From Methylobrevis albus (lineage in GTDB: Bacteria > Pseudomonadota > Alphaproteobacteria > Rhizobiales > Pleomorphomonadaceae), in the NCBI RefSeq assembly GCF_015904235.1, contig NZ_JADZLT010000050.1, forward strand, positions 62,001 through 126,000: DNA of 64,000 nt, given 5' to 3'. Shown in pieces: positions 29,764 to 38,770 of the stretch; within the stretch, counting starts at the first letter, position 1, and each line of letters begins with the position of its first letter. The position numbers were made by a program, and so were the translations under genes. The notes beneath the pieces were generated by a model that worked only from the letters and a program-made list of their open reading frames with translations, was not told where the DNA came from and made no database searches.

Positions 29764-30756
29764 ATGACCGAACATCCCGTCCGCAAGCCCTTCCTGACCG
29801 GCCTGGTCGAGGACCTGCCCGCCGATCTGCGCGGCGCGGTGGTCGCGATCGGCAATTTCGACGGCATGCACCGCGGCCACCAGGCCGTGCTCGCCGCAGC
29901 GCTGGCGCAGGCGGAGGCGGCCGGCGTTCCCTGCCTGATGCTGACGTTCGAACCGCATCCCCGCAGCGTGTTCCAGCCCGACCAGCCGGTGTTCCGGCTG
30001 ACGCCGCCGGCGGCGAAGGCACGGCTCACCGCGGCGTTCGGCCTCGACGGCATGATCGTCAACGCCTTCACGCGCGAATTTGCGGCCGAGAGCCCGGCGC
30101 AGTTCGTCGAAGAGGTGATCGTCGGCAGCTTCGCCGCCCGCCACGTCGTCGTCGGCTGGGATTTTCATTACGGCCACCGCCGCAGCGGCACGGTGGACAG
30201 CCTGCAGGCGGCGGGCGCCGCCGCCGGCTTCGGCGTCACGGTCGTCGGCCCGTTCGAGGACGAGGGCGGCGCGGTGGTGTCGTCGAGCCGTGTCCGGGCG
30301 GCCCTCGCCGCCGGCGACGTCGGCGGCGCGGCCGGACTGCTCGGCTACCGCTGGTTCTTCGACGGCACGGTCGCCCACGGCGACAAGCGCGGCCGCACCA
30401 TCGGCTATCCCACCGCCAACATCCGCACTGCGCCCGACTTCGGCCTCGCGCACGGCATCTACGCCGTGTTCGTCCAGCTGGACGGCGCGCGGCTGCCCGG
30501 CGTCGCGAGCTTCGGCCGCCGGCCGACCTTCGACAACGGCGCGCCTGTGTTCGAGACCTTCCTGTTCGATTTTGCCGGCGACCTCTACGGCAAGGCGCTG
30601 CAGGTGACGCCGGTGAGCTACCTCCGCCCGGAACTCAAATTCGACGGCGTCGACGCCCTCGTCGCCCAGATGGACCGCGACAGCGCCGAAGCCCGCGCCG
30701 TGCTCGCCGCCACCACCCCGGTCTCGGGGCTGGACCTCGCGCTCGCCGACGCCTGA
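29764..30756 (+). CDS. ribF: Bifunctional riboflavin kinase / FMN adenylyltransferase
   Basis: Makes FMN and FAD. The 330-residue protein has an N-terminal nucleotidyltransferase domain (VVAIGNFDGMHRGHQAVL near 28-45, and SSSRVRAALAAGDV) and a C-terminal flavokinase domain with GRTIGYPTANI, GVASFGRRPTFD and ETFLFDFAGDLYGK. It lies 219 nt upstream of ileS. A ribF-ileS-lspA order is widespread in Proteobacteria. Confidence 0.96.
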   Translation: MTEHPVRKPFLTGLVEDLPADLRGAVVAIGNFDGMHRGHQAVLAAALAQAEAAGVPCLMLTFEPHPRSVFQPDQPVFRLTPPAAKARLTAAFGLDGMIVNAFTREFAAESPAQFVEEVIVGSFAARHVVVGWDFHYGHRRSGTVDSLQAAGAAAGFGVTVVGPFEDEGGAVVSSSRVRAALAAGDVGGAAGLLGYRWFFDGTVAHGDKRGRTIGYPTANIRTAPDFGLAHGIYAVFVQLDGARLPGVASFGRRPTFDNGAPVFETFLFDFAGDLYGKALQVTPVSYLRPELKFDGVDALVAQMDRDSAEARAVLAATTPVSGLDLALADA

Positions 30757-30975
30757 CGCGGCTCGCGCGAACGGCTTTATTTCCGCCGGTCCAGAGGGTA
30801 TTAAGCCGCGATGCGAACCCCGTGGCAGCCCTTTCCGCTCCCGATACCGTCGCCGGTGCGAATTACCGGCCCGGCTCCGACCGTCCGCTGATGCGGCGGG
30901 TCGCGGCCGGGTGACTGCTGCCCGGAGCGCCGCGGCGCTCCGTCCCCTGACGTTCGACGACACGAGCGATTTGCC

Positions 30976-33900
30976 ATGACCGAGACGACCGCGCCGGCGC
31001 CCGAGACCACGGCCCGCGACTATTCCGACACGCTGTTCCTGCCCCAGACCGACTTCCCGATGCGCGCGGGCCTGCCGCAGAAGGAGCCCGAGCTGATCGC
31101 GCGCTGGGACGGCATGCAGCTCTACGAGAAGCTGCGCGCCAGCGCCAAGGGCCGGCCGCAGTTCGTGCTGCACGACGGCCCGCCCTATGCCAACGGCAAC
31201 CTGCACATCGGGCATGCCCTCAACAAGATCCTGAAGGACGTGGTGACGCGGTCGGCGCAGATGCGCGGCTACGACAGCAACTACGTGCCCGGCTGGGACT
31301 GCCACGGCCTGCCCATCGAGTGGAAGATCGAGGAAAAGTACCGCGCCGCCGGCAAGAACAAGGACGAGGTACCGGTCAACGAATTCCGCCTCGAGTGCCG
31401 ACAGTTCGCCGAGCACTGGATCGGCGTGCAGGCGGCCGAGTTCCGCCGCCTCGGCGTCGAGGGCGATTTCGCCAACCCCTACACCACGATGGCCTATGCC
31501 TCCGAGGCGGTGATCGCCGGCGAGCTCCTGAAGTTCGCCACCAGCGGCCAGCTCTACCGCGGCTCGAAGCCGGTGATGTGGTCGGTGGTCGAGAAGACCG
31601 CGCTGGCGGAAGCGGAGATCGAGTACGAGGACTATCAGAGCGACACGATTTTCGTGAAGTTCCCGGTGAAGGTCCCGGGCGCTGTAGCCGTCTGGGAGAA
31701 TGAGCTCGAAGAAGCCAAGGCTGCGATCAAAGCCCTCGAGGGGGCGAGCGTGGTAATCTGGACGACCACCCCTTGGACCATGCCGGGCAACCGGGCGATC
31801 AGCTTCTCCCACAAGATCGGCTATGGTCTCTACGAAGTGACCGTTGCACCGGAAGGCAACTGGGCGAAGGTTGGCGAAAAATACATTCTCGCCAAGAATT
31901 TGGCCGAGAGTGTTTTCAAAGCAGCCAAGATAGCGTCAACCGGTTTCGAACATCGATTTGATATCACCGCTGAACTGCTCGAAGGCATGACCTGCCATCA
32001 CCCTCTCCGCGACCTCGCCGGCGGCTACACCTTCGACGTTCCCCTGCTCGACGGCGACCATGTCACCGACGACGCGGGCACCGGCTTCGTGCACACGGCG
32101 CCCGGCCACGGCGCCGACGACTTCGAGATCTGGATGGCGATGGGCCGGGCGCTCGCCGCCCGCGGCATCGACACGGCGATCCCGTTCACCGTCGACGACG
32201 ACGGCTTCTTCACCCGCGAGGCGCCGGGCTTCGGGCCGGACCGCGAGGGCGGGGCGGCGCGCGTGCTCGACAGCGAGGGCAAGAAGGGCAACGCCAACGA
32301 CGAGGTGATCAAGGCGCTCGCCGAGCGCGGCATGATGGTGGCGCGCGGCCGGCTGAAGCACCAGTATCCGCACTCCTGGCGCTCGAAGAAGCCGATCATC
32401 TTCCGCAACACGCCGCAGTGGTTCATCCACATGGACCGGCCGATCGACGGCAGCCAGGGCGACACCCTGCGCGACAGGGCGCTGCGCGCGATCGAGGAGA
32501 CCGCGTTCTATCCGCCGCAGGGCAAGAACCGGCTCAACGGCATGATCGCCAACCGGCCCGACTGGGTCGTGTCGCGCCAGCGCGCCTGGGGCGTGCCGAT
32601 CGCCGTGTTCCGCAACAAGGAAACCGGCGAACTGGCGCCCGGCCTCGAGTTCGCGTCGAACGACGAACTCGTCGGCCGCATCACCGCGGCGTTCAAGGCC
32701 GAGGGCGCCGACGCCTGGTTCGCGGCAGGCGCCAAGCAGCGCTTCCTCGGCGGGCTGGTCGACGACGTCGAAGCCTGGGACCAGGTGCGCGACATTCTCG
32801 ATGTCTGGTTCGATTCCGGCTCGACGCACGCCTTCGTGCTGGAAAACCGGCCGGACCTGAAGTGGCCGGCCGACATGTACCTCGAAGGCTCGGACCAGCA
32901 CCGCGGCTGGTTCCACTCGTCGCTGCTGGAGAGCTGCGGCACGCGTGGCCGCGCGCCCTACGACGCCCTTCTGACGCACGGCTTCGTCATGGCCGAGGAC
33001 GGGCGCAAGATGTCGAAGTCGATCGGCAACATCGTGACGCCGCAGGAGGTGATCGCGAAATCGGGTGCCGACATCCTCAGGCTCTGGGTGGTGTCGTCGG
33101 ACTATTCCGACGATCTCCGCCTCGGCAAGAAGATCCTCGACACCAACACCGACGCCTATCGCAAGATCCGCAACACGCTGCGCTGGATGCTCGGCACGCT
33201 CGCGCATTTCGAGGGCGAGACCGTGCCGCTCGCCGAGATGCCCGAGATCGAGCGGCTGATGCTGCACCGGCTCGCCGAGCTGTCGCAGACGGTGACCGAC
33301 GCCTACGAGGCCTACGACTTCAAGCGCGTGGCGGCGACGCTGGCGACGTTCATGAACGTTGAGCTGTCGGCGTTCTACTTCGACATCCGCAAGGATGCGC
33401 TCTACTGCGACCCGATCTCCTCGGTCCGGCGCAAGGCGGCGCTCTACGTGGTCGACCGGCTGTTCGACGCGCTGGTGAAGTGGCTGGCGCCGCTGCTGCC
33501 CTTCACGATGGAAGAGTCTTTCCTCGCCCGGAACCCCGGCGCGGACGCCTCGGTGCACCTCGAGCTCTTCCCCGAGATCCCGGCCGCGTGGCGCGACGAC
33601 GCGCTGGAAGCGAAGTGGGACAAGGTGAAGCGGGTGCGCCGCGTCGTCACCGGCGCGCTGGAAGTCGAGCGGCGCGACAAGCGGATCGGCTCGTCGCTGG
33701 AGGCCGCCCCGATCGTGCACATCACGGACGCGGACTTGCGCACGGCGCTCGCCGGGCTCGACCTCGCCGACATCTCGATCGTCAGCCAGATCACCGTCAC
33801 CGACGCCCCGGCGCCGGACGACGCCTTCCGCCTCGACGAGGTGGCGGGGGTTGCGGTGGTGCCGGCGAAGGCCGAGGGGCGCAAATGCGCCCGCTCGTGG

Positions 33901-34002
33901 AAGGTGCTGCCCGAGGTCGGCTCCGAGCCGGACTATCCCGACCTCTCGCCGCGCGACGCGCAGGCGATGCGCGAGTTCGACGCGCGGCAGGCGGCGGCAT
34001 GA
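30976..34002 (+). CDS. ileS: Isoleucyl-tRNA synthetase
   Basis: A class I synthetase of 1008 residues. The HIGH motif lies in [14 protein letters not shown] near residue 73-86 and KMSKS in [10 protein letters not shown] near 678. The editing domain motif [11 protein letters not shown], the [11 protein letters not shown] segment and the anticodon-binding C-terminal domain are present; the C-terminus has the RCARSW segment. Codons from about 31680 to 31995 (residues about 236-340, inside the editing domain) are clearly less GC-rich than the rest, suggesting a mosaic segment. The stop overlaps the lspA start (ATGA). Confidence 0.97.
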   Translation: MTETTAPAPETTARDYSDTLFLPQTDFPMRAGLPQKEPELIARWDGMQLYEKLRASAKGRPQFVLHDGPPYANGNLHIGHALNKILKDVVTRSAQMRGYDSNYVPGWDCHGLPIEWKIEEKYRAAGKNKDEVPVNEFRLECRQFAEHWIGVQAAEFRRLGVEGDFANPYTTMAYASEAVIAGELLKFATSGQLYRGSKPVMWSVVEKTALAEAEIEYEDYQSDTIFVKFPVKVPGAVAVWENELEEAKAAIKALEGASVVIWTTTPWTMPGNRAISFSHKIGYGLYEVTVAPEGNWAKVGEKYILAKNLAESVFKAAKIASTGFEHRFDITAELLEGMTCHHPLRDLAGGYTFDVPLLDGDHVTDDAGTGFVHTAPGHGADDFEIWMAMGRALAARGIDTAIPFTVDDDGFFTREAPGFGPDREGGAARVLDSEGKKGNANDEVIKALAERGMMVARGRLKHQYPHSWRSKKPIIFRNTPQWFIHMDRPIDGSQGDTLRDRALRAIEETAFYPPQGKNRLNGMIANRPDWVVSRQRAWGVPIAVFRNKETGELAPGLEFASNDELVGRITAAFKAEGADAWFAAGAKQRFLGGLVDDVEAWDQVRDILDVWFDSGSTHAFVLENRPDLKWPADMYLEGSDQHRGWFHSSLLESCGTRGRAPYDALLTHGFVMAEDGRKMSKSIGNIVTPQEVIAKSGADILRLWVVSSDYSDDLRLGKKILDTNTDAYRKIRNTLRWMLGTLAHFEGETVPLAEMPEIERLMLHRLAELSQTVTDAYEAYDFKRVAATLATFMNVELSAFYFDIRKDALYCDPISSVRRKAALYVVDRLFDALVKWLAPLLPFTMEESFLARNPGADASVHLELFPEIPAAWRDDALEAKWDKVKRVRRVVTGALEVERRDKRIGSSLEAAPIVHITDADLRTALAGLDLADISIVSQITVTDAPAPDDAFRLDEVAGVAVVPAKAEGRKCARSWKVLPEVGSEPDYPDLSPRDAQAMREFDARQAAA

Positions 34003-34520
34003 GCGTGGCGGCGGAACAGGTGAAGGGCCGGCCGCTCAGGGCCGGCCTGATCGTCGCCGTGGCCGGGCTCGTCATCGACCAGGCCTCGAAGCTCTGGGTG
34101 CTCGCCGAGCCGACGATCTCGGCCGGCGAGCGGCTGGTGCTGACGCCGTTCATGGACTTCGTGCTGGTCTGGAACCGGGGGATTTCCTACGGCCTGTTCC
34201 AGCAGGACGCCGACCTCGGCCGCTGGCTGCTGATCGGCCTCTCGATCGCCGCCGTCGCGTTCCTCGGCCGCTGGCTGACGCGGACCGACACGATGACGAC
34301 GGCGCTGGCGCTCGGACTGATTCTCGGCGGCGCCGTCGGCAACACGATCGACCGCATCGCCTACGGCGCGGTGGTCGACTTCGTGCACCTGCACGCCTTC
34401 GGCTATTCCTGGTACGTGTTCAACGCCGCCGATGCGTGGATCGTTGCGGGGGTGCTGGCGCTCCTGTATGACTCCTTTGCAAATTCCGGCAGCGGTTCTG
34501 ACCCGGCCGACCGGGCCTGA
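33999..34520 (+). CDS. lspA: Prolipoprotein signal peptidase II
   Basis: An inner-membrane aspartyl protease that cleaves lipoprotein signal peptides after diacylglyceryl transfer. The 173-residue protein has about four hydrophobic helices. It has the family motifs [10 protein letters not shown] near 27-36, [11 protein letters not shown], and the two catalytic Asp regions [11 protein letters not shown] and FNAADAWI. Its ATG overlaps the ileS stop. The next gene encodes a lipoprotein, a likely substrate. Confidence 0.96.
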   Translation: MSVAAEQVKGRPLRAGLIVAVAGLVIDQASKLWVLAEPTISAGERLVLTPFMDFVLVWNRGISYGLFQQDADLGRWLLIGLSIAAVAFLGRWLTRTDTMTTALALGLILGGAVGNTIDRIAYGAVVDFVHLHAFGYSWYVFNAADAWIVAGVLALLYDSFANSGSGSDPADRA

Positions 34521-34691
34521 ACCCGGGCGGCGACGCCGGCCGGGGGCGACACCGGAGGGGGTTGCGGACGGCCACAGCGGCGCCGCAAACGGCGCCTAAT
34601 GAGCTTTTGCGGGATCCGCCGGGACATCTTCCGGGGCGGCGGTTCCAGGTGGCGCGGCTGCCGCGCACGAAGACCGGAAGCGGAAGACGAC

Positions 34692-35345
34692 ATGACCCAC
34701 GATCTGCTGCGCCGCCTCCTCATCGTCCTGCTCAGCACGGCGGCGCTCGGGGCCTGTTCCGCCAGCTCGAGCTTCGTCGAGGACGACGACCCCGACACCG
34801 AGGTGCCCTCCAGTGGCCTCGTGCGCGGCATGATGGAAGGGCTCGGCGCCGTTCCCGCCCGCCAGACCGCGATCAACTATCAGCCGCGCGGACCGCTGGT
34901 GATGCCGTCGAACGCATCGACGCTGCCGCCGCCCGAAGATCGCAACCAGGTCGCGGCGACCGGCAACTGGCCGGTCGATCCGGACGAGCAGCAGCGCCAG
35001 GTCCTGCGCAATGCCGCCGCGCGCGATGCCCGGCGCGGCGACAACCCTGTCGTCTCCTCCTCGGAACTCCTCGACGTGCGTGTGCCGCGCACGCAGGAGC
35101 AGGAGATCCTGAGCCGGCGCCAGAAGGAACTCGCCCGCGACCCGTCGCGGCGGCTCAGCACCCGCGAGCTCAACGCCGCGGACCTGCGCCAGACCGACGC
35201 CACGCTCTACGATTCCGAAGGCCGCCCGGTGCGCCGCGCGCTGACGCAGCCGCCGAGCGAATACATGACCCCCTCGGACGCCTACCCGGTCGCGATCCCG
35301 GAAGAGGCCCCGAACGAGGGCCTTATGGGCTGGCTCTGGAAGTAA
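34692..35345 (+). CDS. DUF3035 lipoprotein, BamF-like outer-membrane assembly subunit
   Basis: A 217-residue lipoprotein starting at ATG 34692 (MTHDLLRRLLIVLL). The lipobox is LGAC with the lipidated Cys near residue 22. The mature part is acidic and proline-rich early, then has PPEDRNQVAATGNWPVDPDEQQR, typical of DUF3035. In Caulobacter a DUF3035 protein (BamF) is a component of the beta-barrel assembly machine. Position next to lspA and just before two M16 genes is common in this order, so the name BamF-like is reasonable but not proven. Confidence 0.8.
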   Translation: MTHDLLRRLLIVLLSTAALGACSASSSFVEDDDPDTEVPSSGLVRGMMEGLGAVPARQTAINYQPRGPLVMPSNASTLPPPEDRNQVAATGNWPVDPDEQQRQVLRNAAARDARRGDNPVVSSSELLDVRVPRTQEQEILSRRQKELARDPSRRLSTRELNAADLRQTDATLYDSEGRPVRRALTQPPSEYMTPSDAYPVAIPEEAPNEGLMGWLWK

Positions 35346-35418
35346 GCCAGAGCTGGCAGCCGGGCGTGGATCTCGCGGGGGTCCGGGCCTAGCGACCCGC
35401 AGGCGCCGACGCCCCCGG

Positions 35419-35551
35419 CCTCGTCCTTCGAGACAGCCGCTGTGCGGCTTCCTCAGGATGAGGCCTCCGAGAATTTTCGTTTAATTGCAGTCGCTCGTTC
35501 TTTTCCCTCATCCTGAGGAAGCCGCGCAGCGGCTGTCTCGAAGGGCGAGGG
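35419..35551. repeat. REP-like palindromic repeat, copy A
   Basis: Inverted arms of the type CCTCGTCCTTCGAGACAGCC and TCATCCTGAGGAAGCC enclose a shorter, AT-richer centre (35470-35500). A related copy of almost the same length lies at 58571-58702. The TTCGAGAC / CCTCAGGATGAGG pair is a dispersed intergenic repeat that I recognise as widespread in Alphaproteobacteria. It accounts for much of the 397-nt gap before the M16 gene; the remainder shows nothing I can assign. Confidence 0.8.
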
Positions 35552-35742
35552 AAAAGCCGAGGCGCCGGCAAGGCGCTCTTCCAGGCTCCCCCCTCCCCAT
35601 CCCCCCTTTCGCCTCCCTGACACGCTTGTGACCACGCGCCCGCTGGTCGCTGGCGCGCGGCAACCTATTATCGCCGCAAATGGCGCATGAGGTGGCGGCC
35701 GCCCGCGCGGCGGTCGCGGCGGATGAGGGAGCGACGCGAGTG

Positions 35743-37143
35743 ATGAAAGCGATCCAGCAGGCTGCGCGCCGGCTGACTGTAGCCTCGGTGTTCGGCATGA
35801 GCCTCGCGGTCGGGGCGGCACTGGCCGCCGATGACGAGACGGGCACCACCGAAGCCCCCGTGATCGGGGCGAACGCCGCATCCTTCACCCTCGACAACGG
35901 CCTTGAGGTCGTCGTGATCCCCGACCACCGGGCTCCCGTCGTCACTCACATGGTCTGGTACAAGGTCGGCTCCGCCGACGAGCCGGTCGGCAAGTCCGGC
36001 ATCGCGCATTTCCTCGAACACCTGATGTTCAAGGGCACGATCACCCACCCCGAGGGCGAGTTCTCCCGGATCGTCTCCGAGAACGGCGGCGAGGAGAACG
36101 CCTTCACCTCCAGCGACTACACCGCCTATTACCAGCGCGTCGCCAGGGAGCACCTCGCGACGATGATGTCCTACGAGGCCGACCGCATGGCCCACCTCGT
36201 GCTCACCGACGCCAATGTGGTGCCGGAGCGACAGGTGGTGCTCGAGGAGCGCTCGATGCGGCTCGACAACGAGCCGTCGGCCATTCTCGCCACCGCGATG
36301 GACGCGACGCTGTTCCTGCAGCATCCCTACGGCGTGCCGATCATCGGCTGGAAGGACGAGATCGAGACGCTCGACCGGACCGACGCCATCGCCTTCTACG
36401 ACCGCTTCTACACGCCGAACAACGCGGTGCTGGTCGTCGCCGGCGACATCGAGGCCGACGAGGTCCGCAAGCTCGCCGAGGAGACCTACGGCAAGGTGGC
36501 GCGCCGCGCCGAGCCGCCGGCCCGGGTCCGGGCACGCGCCGGTGTGCTCGACACGCCGCGCCAGGTCGACCTCGCCGACCCGCGGGTCTCCCAGGAGAGC
36601 GTCCGCGCGTCGTGGCTGGTGCCGAGCTACCTGACCGCCGAGCCGGGCGCCGCCGAGGCGCTCGACGTGCTCGCCGAGGTGCTCGGCGGCGGCATCAGCA
36701 GCCGGCTCTACCGGGAACTCGTGATCGAACAGCGCCTCGCCGTTTCGGCCGGGGCCTACTACCGCGGCTCGGCGCTCGACGCCACCAGCTTCATGGCCTA
36801 CGGCGTGCCGCGCGAGGGTGTTTCGCTCGAAACGCTGCGCCAGGCGATCTTCGAGATCATTGCGGCGACGGCCGGCGACAAGCCGCCGACGGCCGACGAG
36901 GTGGCGCGGGCGAAGAACCGGCTGCTCGCCGACACCATCTACGCCCAGGACAGCCAGACGACGATGGCGCGGATCTTCGGGGCGACGCTCGCCACCGGCG
37001 GCACGATCGCCGACGTGCAGCAGTGGCCGTCGCGGATCGAGGCGGTGCCGGCGGAGGCCGTCGCCGCCGCCGCGGCGCTGCTGCCCGCGCCGCGCGCCGT
37101 CACCGGCTACCTGCGCAAGCCGGCCGGCGAACAGCCATCCTGA
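35743..37143 (+). CDS. Exported M16 zinc peptidase (PqqL-like), active subunit
   Basis: I chose ATG 35743 (MKAIQQAARRL; a GTG immediately before is possible), giving 466 residues with a signal peptide to about residue 29 (VGAALAAD). The zinc motif is HFLEH at 89-93, with the downstream SENGGEENAFTSSDYTAYYQ and LVLTDANVVPERQVVLEERSM segments. The second domain has GGGISSRLYRELVIEQRLA. Such periplasmic M16 peptidases pair with an inactive paralogue, which is the next gene 47 nt downstream. The substrate is unknown. Confidence 0.92.
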   Translation: MKAIQQAARRLTVASVFGMSLAVGAALAADDETGTTEAPVIGANAASFTLDNGLEVVVIPDHRAPVVTHMVWYKVGSADEPVGKSGIAHFLEHLMFKGTITHPEGEFSRIVSENGGEENAFTSSDYTAYYQRVAREHLATMMSYEADRMAHLVLTDANVVPERQVVLEERSMRLDNEPSAILATAMDATLFLQHPYGVPIIGWKDEIETLDRTDAIAFYDRFYTPNNAVLVVAGDIEADEVRKLAEETYGKVARRAEPPARVRARAGVLDTPRQVDLADPRVSQESVRASWLVPSYLTAEPGAAEALDVLAEVLGGGISSRLYRELVIEQRLAVSAGAYYRGSALDATSFMAYGVPREGVSLETLRQAIFEIIAATAGDKPPTADEVARAKNRLLADTIYAQDSQTTMARIFGATLATGGTIADVQQWPSRIEAVPAEAVAAAAALLPAPRAVTGYLRKPAGEQPS

Positions 37144-37190
37144 TCCCGCTGCCGCCCCCTTTCATCCGCCTCGCCGGAGCATCCCGTCCG

Positions 37191-38549
37191 ATGACCGAAC
37201 ATCAATCGTCCGACCGCACCGCCGCCGGCCTCGTCAGAGGCCTGTCTGGCCGGCTGGCCCGCGCGGTCGCCGTCGTCTCCTTCCTCGCCGCCTCCGCCCT
37301 GCCCGTGGCCGCGGCCGAGGTGCAGCGCGTCGTGTCCGACGGCGGCATCGTCGCCTGGCTGGTCGAGGACGACGCCGTGCCGCTCGTCGCGGTCGACTTC
37401 GCCTTCGACGGCGGCGCCGCGCAGGATCCGAAGGAGCGTCCCGGCGTCGCCAACATGCTGTCGACGCTGCTCGACGAAGGCGCCGGCGAGCTCGACTCGG
37501 CGGCCTTCCAGCAGAAGCTCGAGGAAGAGGCCGTCCGGCTGTCGTTCTCGGCCGGCCGCGATGCCTTCAACGGCAGCCTGCGGCTGATTTCCGACCGCAA
37601 GGAGGTCGCGTTCGAGCTGCTGTCGCTCGCCCTCAACCAGCCGCGCTTCGACGCCGATCCGATCGAGCGGATGCGGGCGCAGCTGATCTCGGGCATCAAC
37701 CGCGACGCCACCGACCCGGAAGCGATCGCGAGCCGGCTCTGGAGCACCTCGGTGTTCGGCGACCATCCCTACGCCCGCCCGGTCGACGGCACCGCCGAGA
37801 CGGTGGCGGCGATCACCCGGGACGACATCGCCGACTATCATCGCCGCACCTTCGCCCGCTCCAACCTCGTCGTCGGCGTCGTCGGCGCGATCTCGGCGGA
37901 GGAGCTGAAGCCGCTGCTCGACAAGGCGTTCGGGCCGCTGCCGGCCGAGGCGGAACTCGTGGACGTGCCGGAGGCGACGCCGACCTTCGGCGCCACAGAG
38001 ACCGCCGCCCTGCCGAACCCGCAGACGACGATCCGCGTCGGCACCGTCGGCCTGAAGCGCCACGACCCCGACTACATGGCCGCCTATGTGATGAACCACA
38101 TCCTCGGCGGCGGCAGCTTCTCGTCGCGGCTCTACCGGGAGGTCCGCGAGACGCGCGGGCTCGCCTATTCGGTCTGGAGCGCCGTCGTGCCCTACAGCTA
38201 CGCCGGCGTGTTCCTCGGCGGCACCGCGACGCGCGCCGACCGTGCCAGCGAGACGCTCGAGATCCTCACCGCCGAGTTCAAGCGGATGGCGGACGGGGGC
38301 CCGACCGACAAGGAATTCGCCGACGCCAAGCGCTTCCTCACCGGCTCCTACGCGCTGCGCTTCGACGGCTCGGGCAAGATCGCGGCCCAGCTCGTCTCGC
38401 TGCAGCTCGACGACATGCCGATCGACTACTTCAACACCCGCAACGCCCAGATCGAGGCGCTGACGCTCGACGACGTCAAGCGCGCGGCCAAGCGTGTGCT
38501 CGGCGAGGCGCCGCTGACGGTGGTGACGGTGGGGCCGTCGTCGAGCTGA
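37191..38549 (+). CDS. Exported M16-family protein lacking the zinc motif (partner subunit)
   Basis: A 452-residue protein starting at ATG 37191 with a signal peptide (VAVVSFLAASALPVAAAE). Where active members have HxxEH it reads ANMLSTLLDEG, so it cannot bind zinc in the usual way. It keeps the M16_C features: GGGSFSSRLYREVRETRGLAYSV, and the AAYVMNHIL segment. Together with the preceding gene it probably forms a heterodimer like mitochondrial processing peptidase alpha/beta. It ends just before the second composite palindrome. Confidence 0.92.
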   Translation: MTEHQSSDRTAAGLVRGLSGRLARAVAVVSFLAASALPVAAAEVQRVVSDGGIVAWLVEDDAVPLVAVDFAFDGGAAQDPKERPGVANMLSTLLDEGAGELDSAAFQQKLEEEAVRLSFSAGRDAFNGSLRLISDRKEVAFELLSLALNQPRFDADPIERMRAQLISGINRDATDPEAIASRLWSTSVFGDHPYARPVDGTAETVAAITRDDIADYHRRTFARSNLVVGVVGAISAEELKPLLDKAFGPLPAEAELVDVPEATPTFGATETAALPNPQTTIRVGTVGLKRHDPDYMAAYVMNHILGGGSFSSRLYREVRETRGLAYSVWSAVVPYSYAGVFLGGTATRADRASETLEILTAEFKRMADGGPTDKEFADAKRFLTGSYALRFDGSGKIAAQLVSLQLDDMPIDYFNTRNAQIEALTLDDVKRAAKRVLGEAPLTVVTVGPSSS

Positions 38550-38584
38550 GGGTTGATGGGGCGGTGGTCGTCGAGAGGCCGCTG

Positions 38585-38743
38585 CCCCCTCCCTGTCCCT
38601 CCCCCGCTTCGCAGGAGAGGGGACGCAGGAGGTTAGGGCGCTCGTCTTATCGGCACTTCCATCCGGCGTAGCCTTCGTTGAGCGAAAAACCCATCGCCCA
38701 TCGTCCCCTCTCCTGCGAAGCGGGGGAGGGACAGGGAGGGGGG
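38585..38743. repeat. 159-bp composite palindromic element, copy 2 (inverted)
   Basis: The reverse complement of this segment matches copy 1 at 8881-9039. The outer arms are nearly identical and the core shares GATGGGCGA, the GAGCGCCCT-ACCTCCTGCG block and partly conserved sequence between. Both copies measure 159 bp. It lies between the convergent M16 and TipF-like genes and contains no credible ORF. Confidence 0.85.
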
Positions 38744-38770
38744 AGGCCGCACGGCAAGGGCCAGCCGGCC

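Noticed and set aside
30801..31010. Minus-strand ORF of 69 codons upstream of ileS
   Set aside because: It overlaps the ileS start region, and its composition is that of noncoding DNA.
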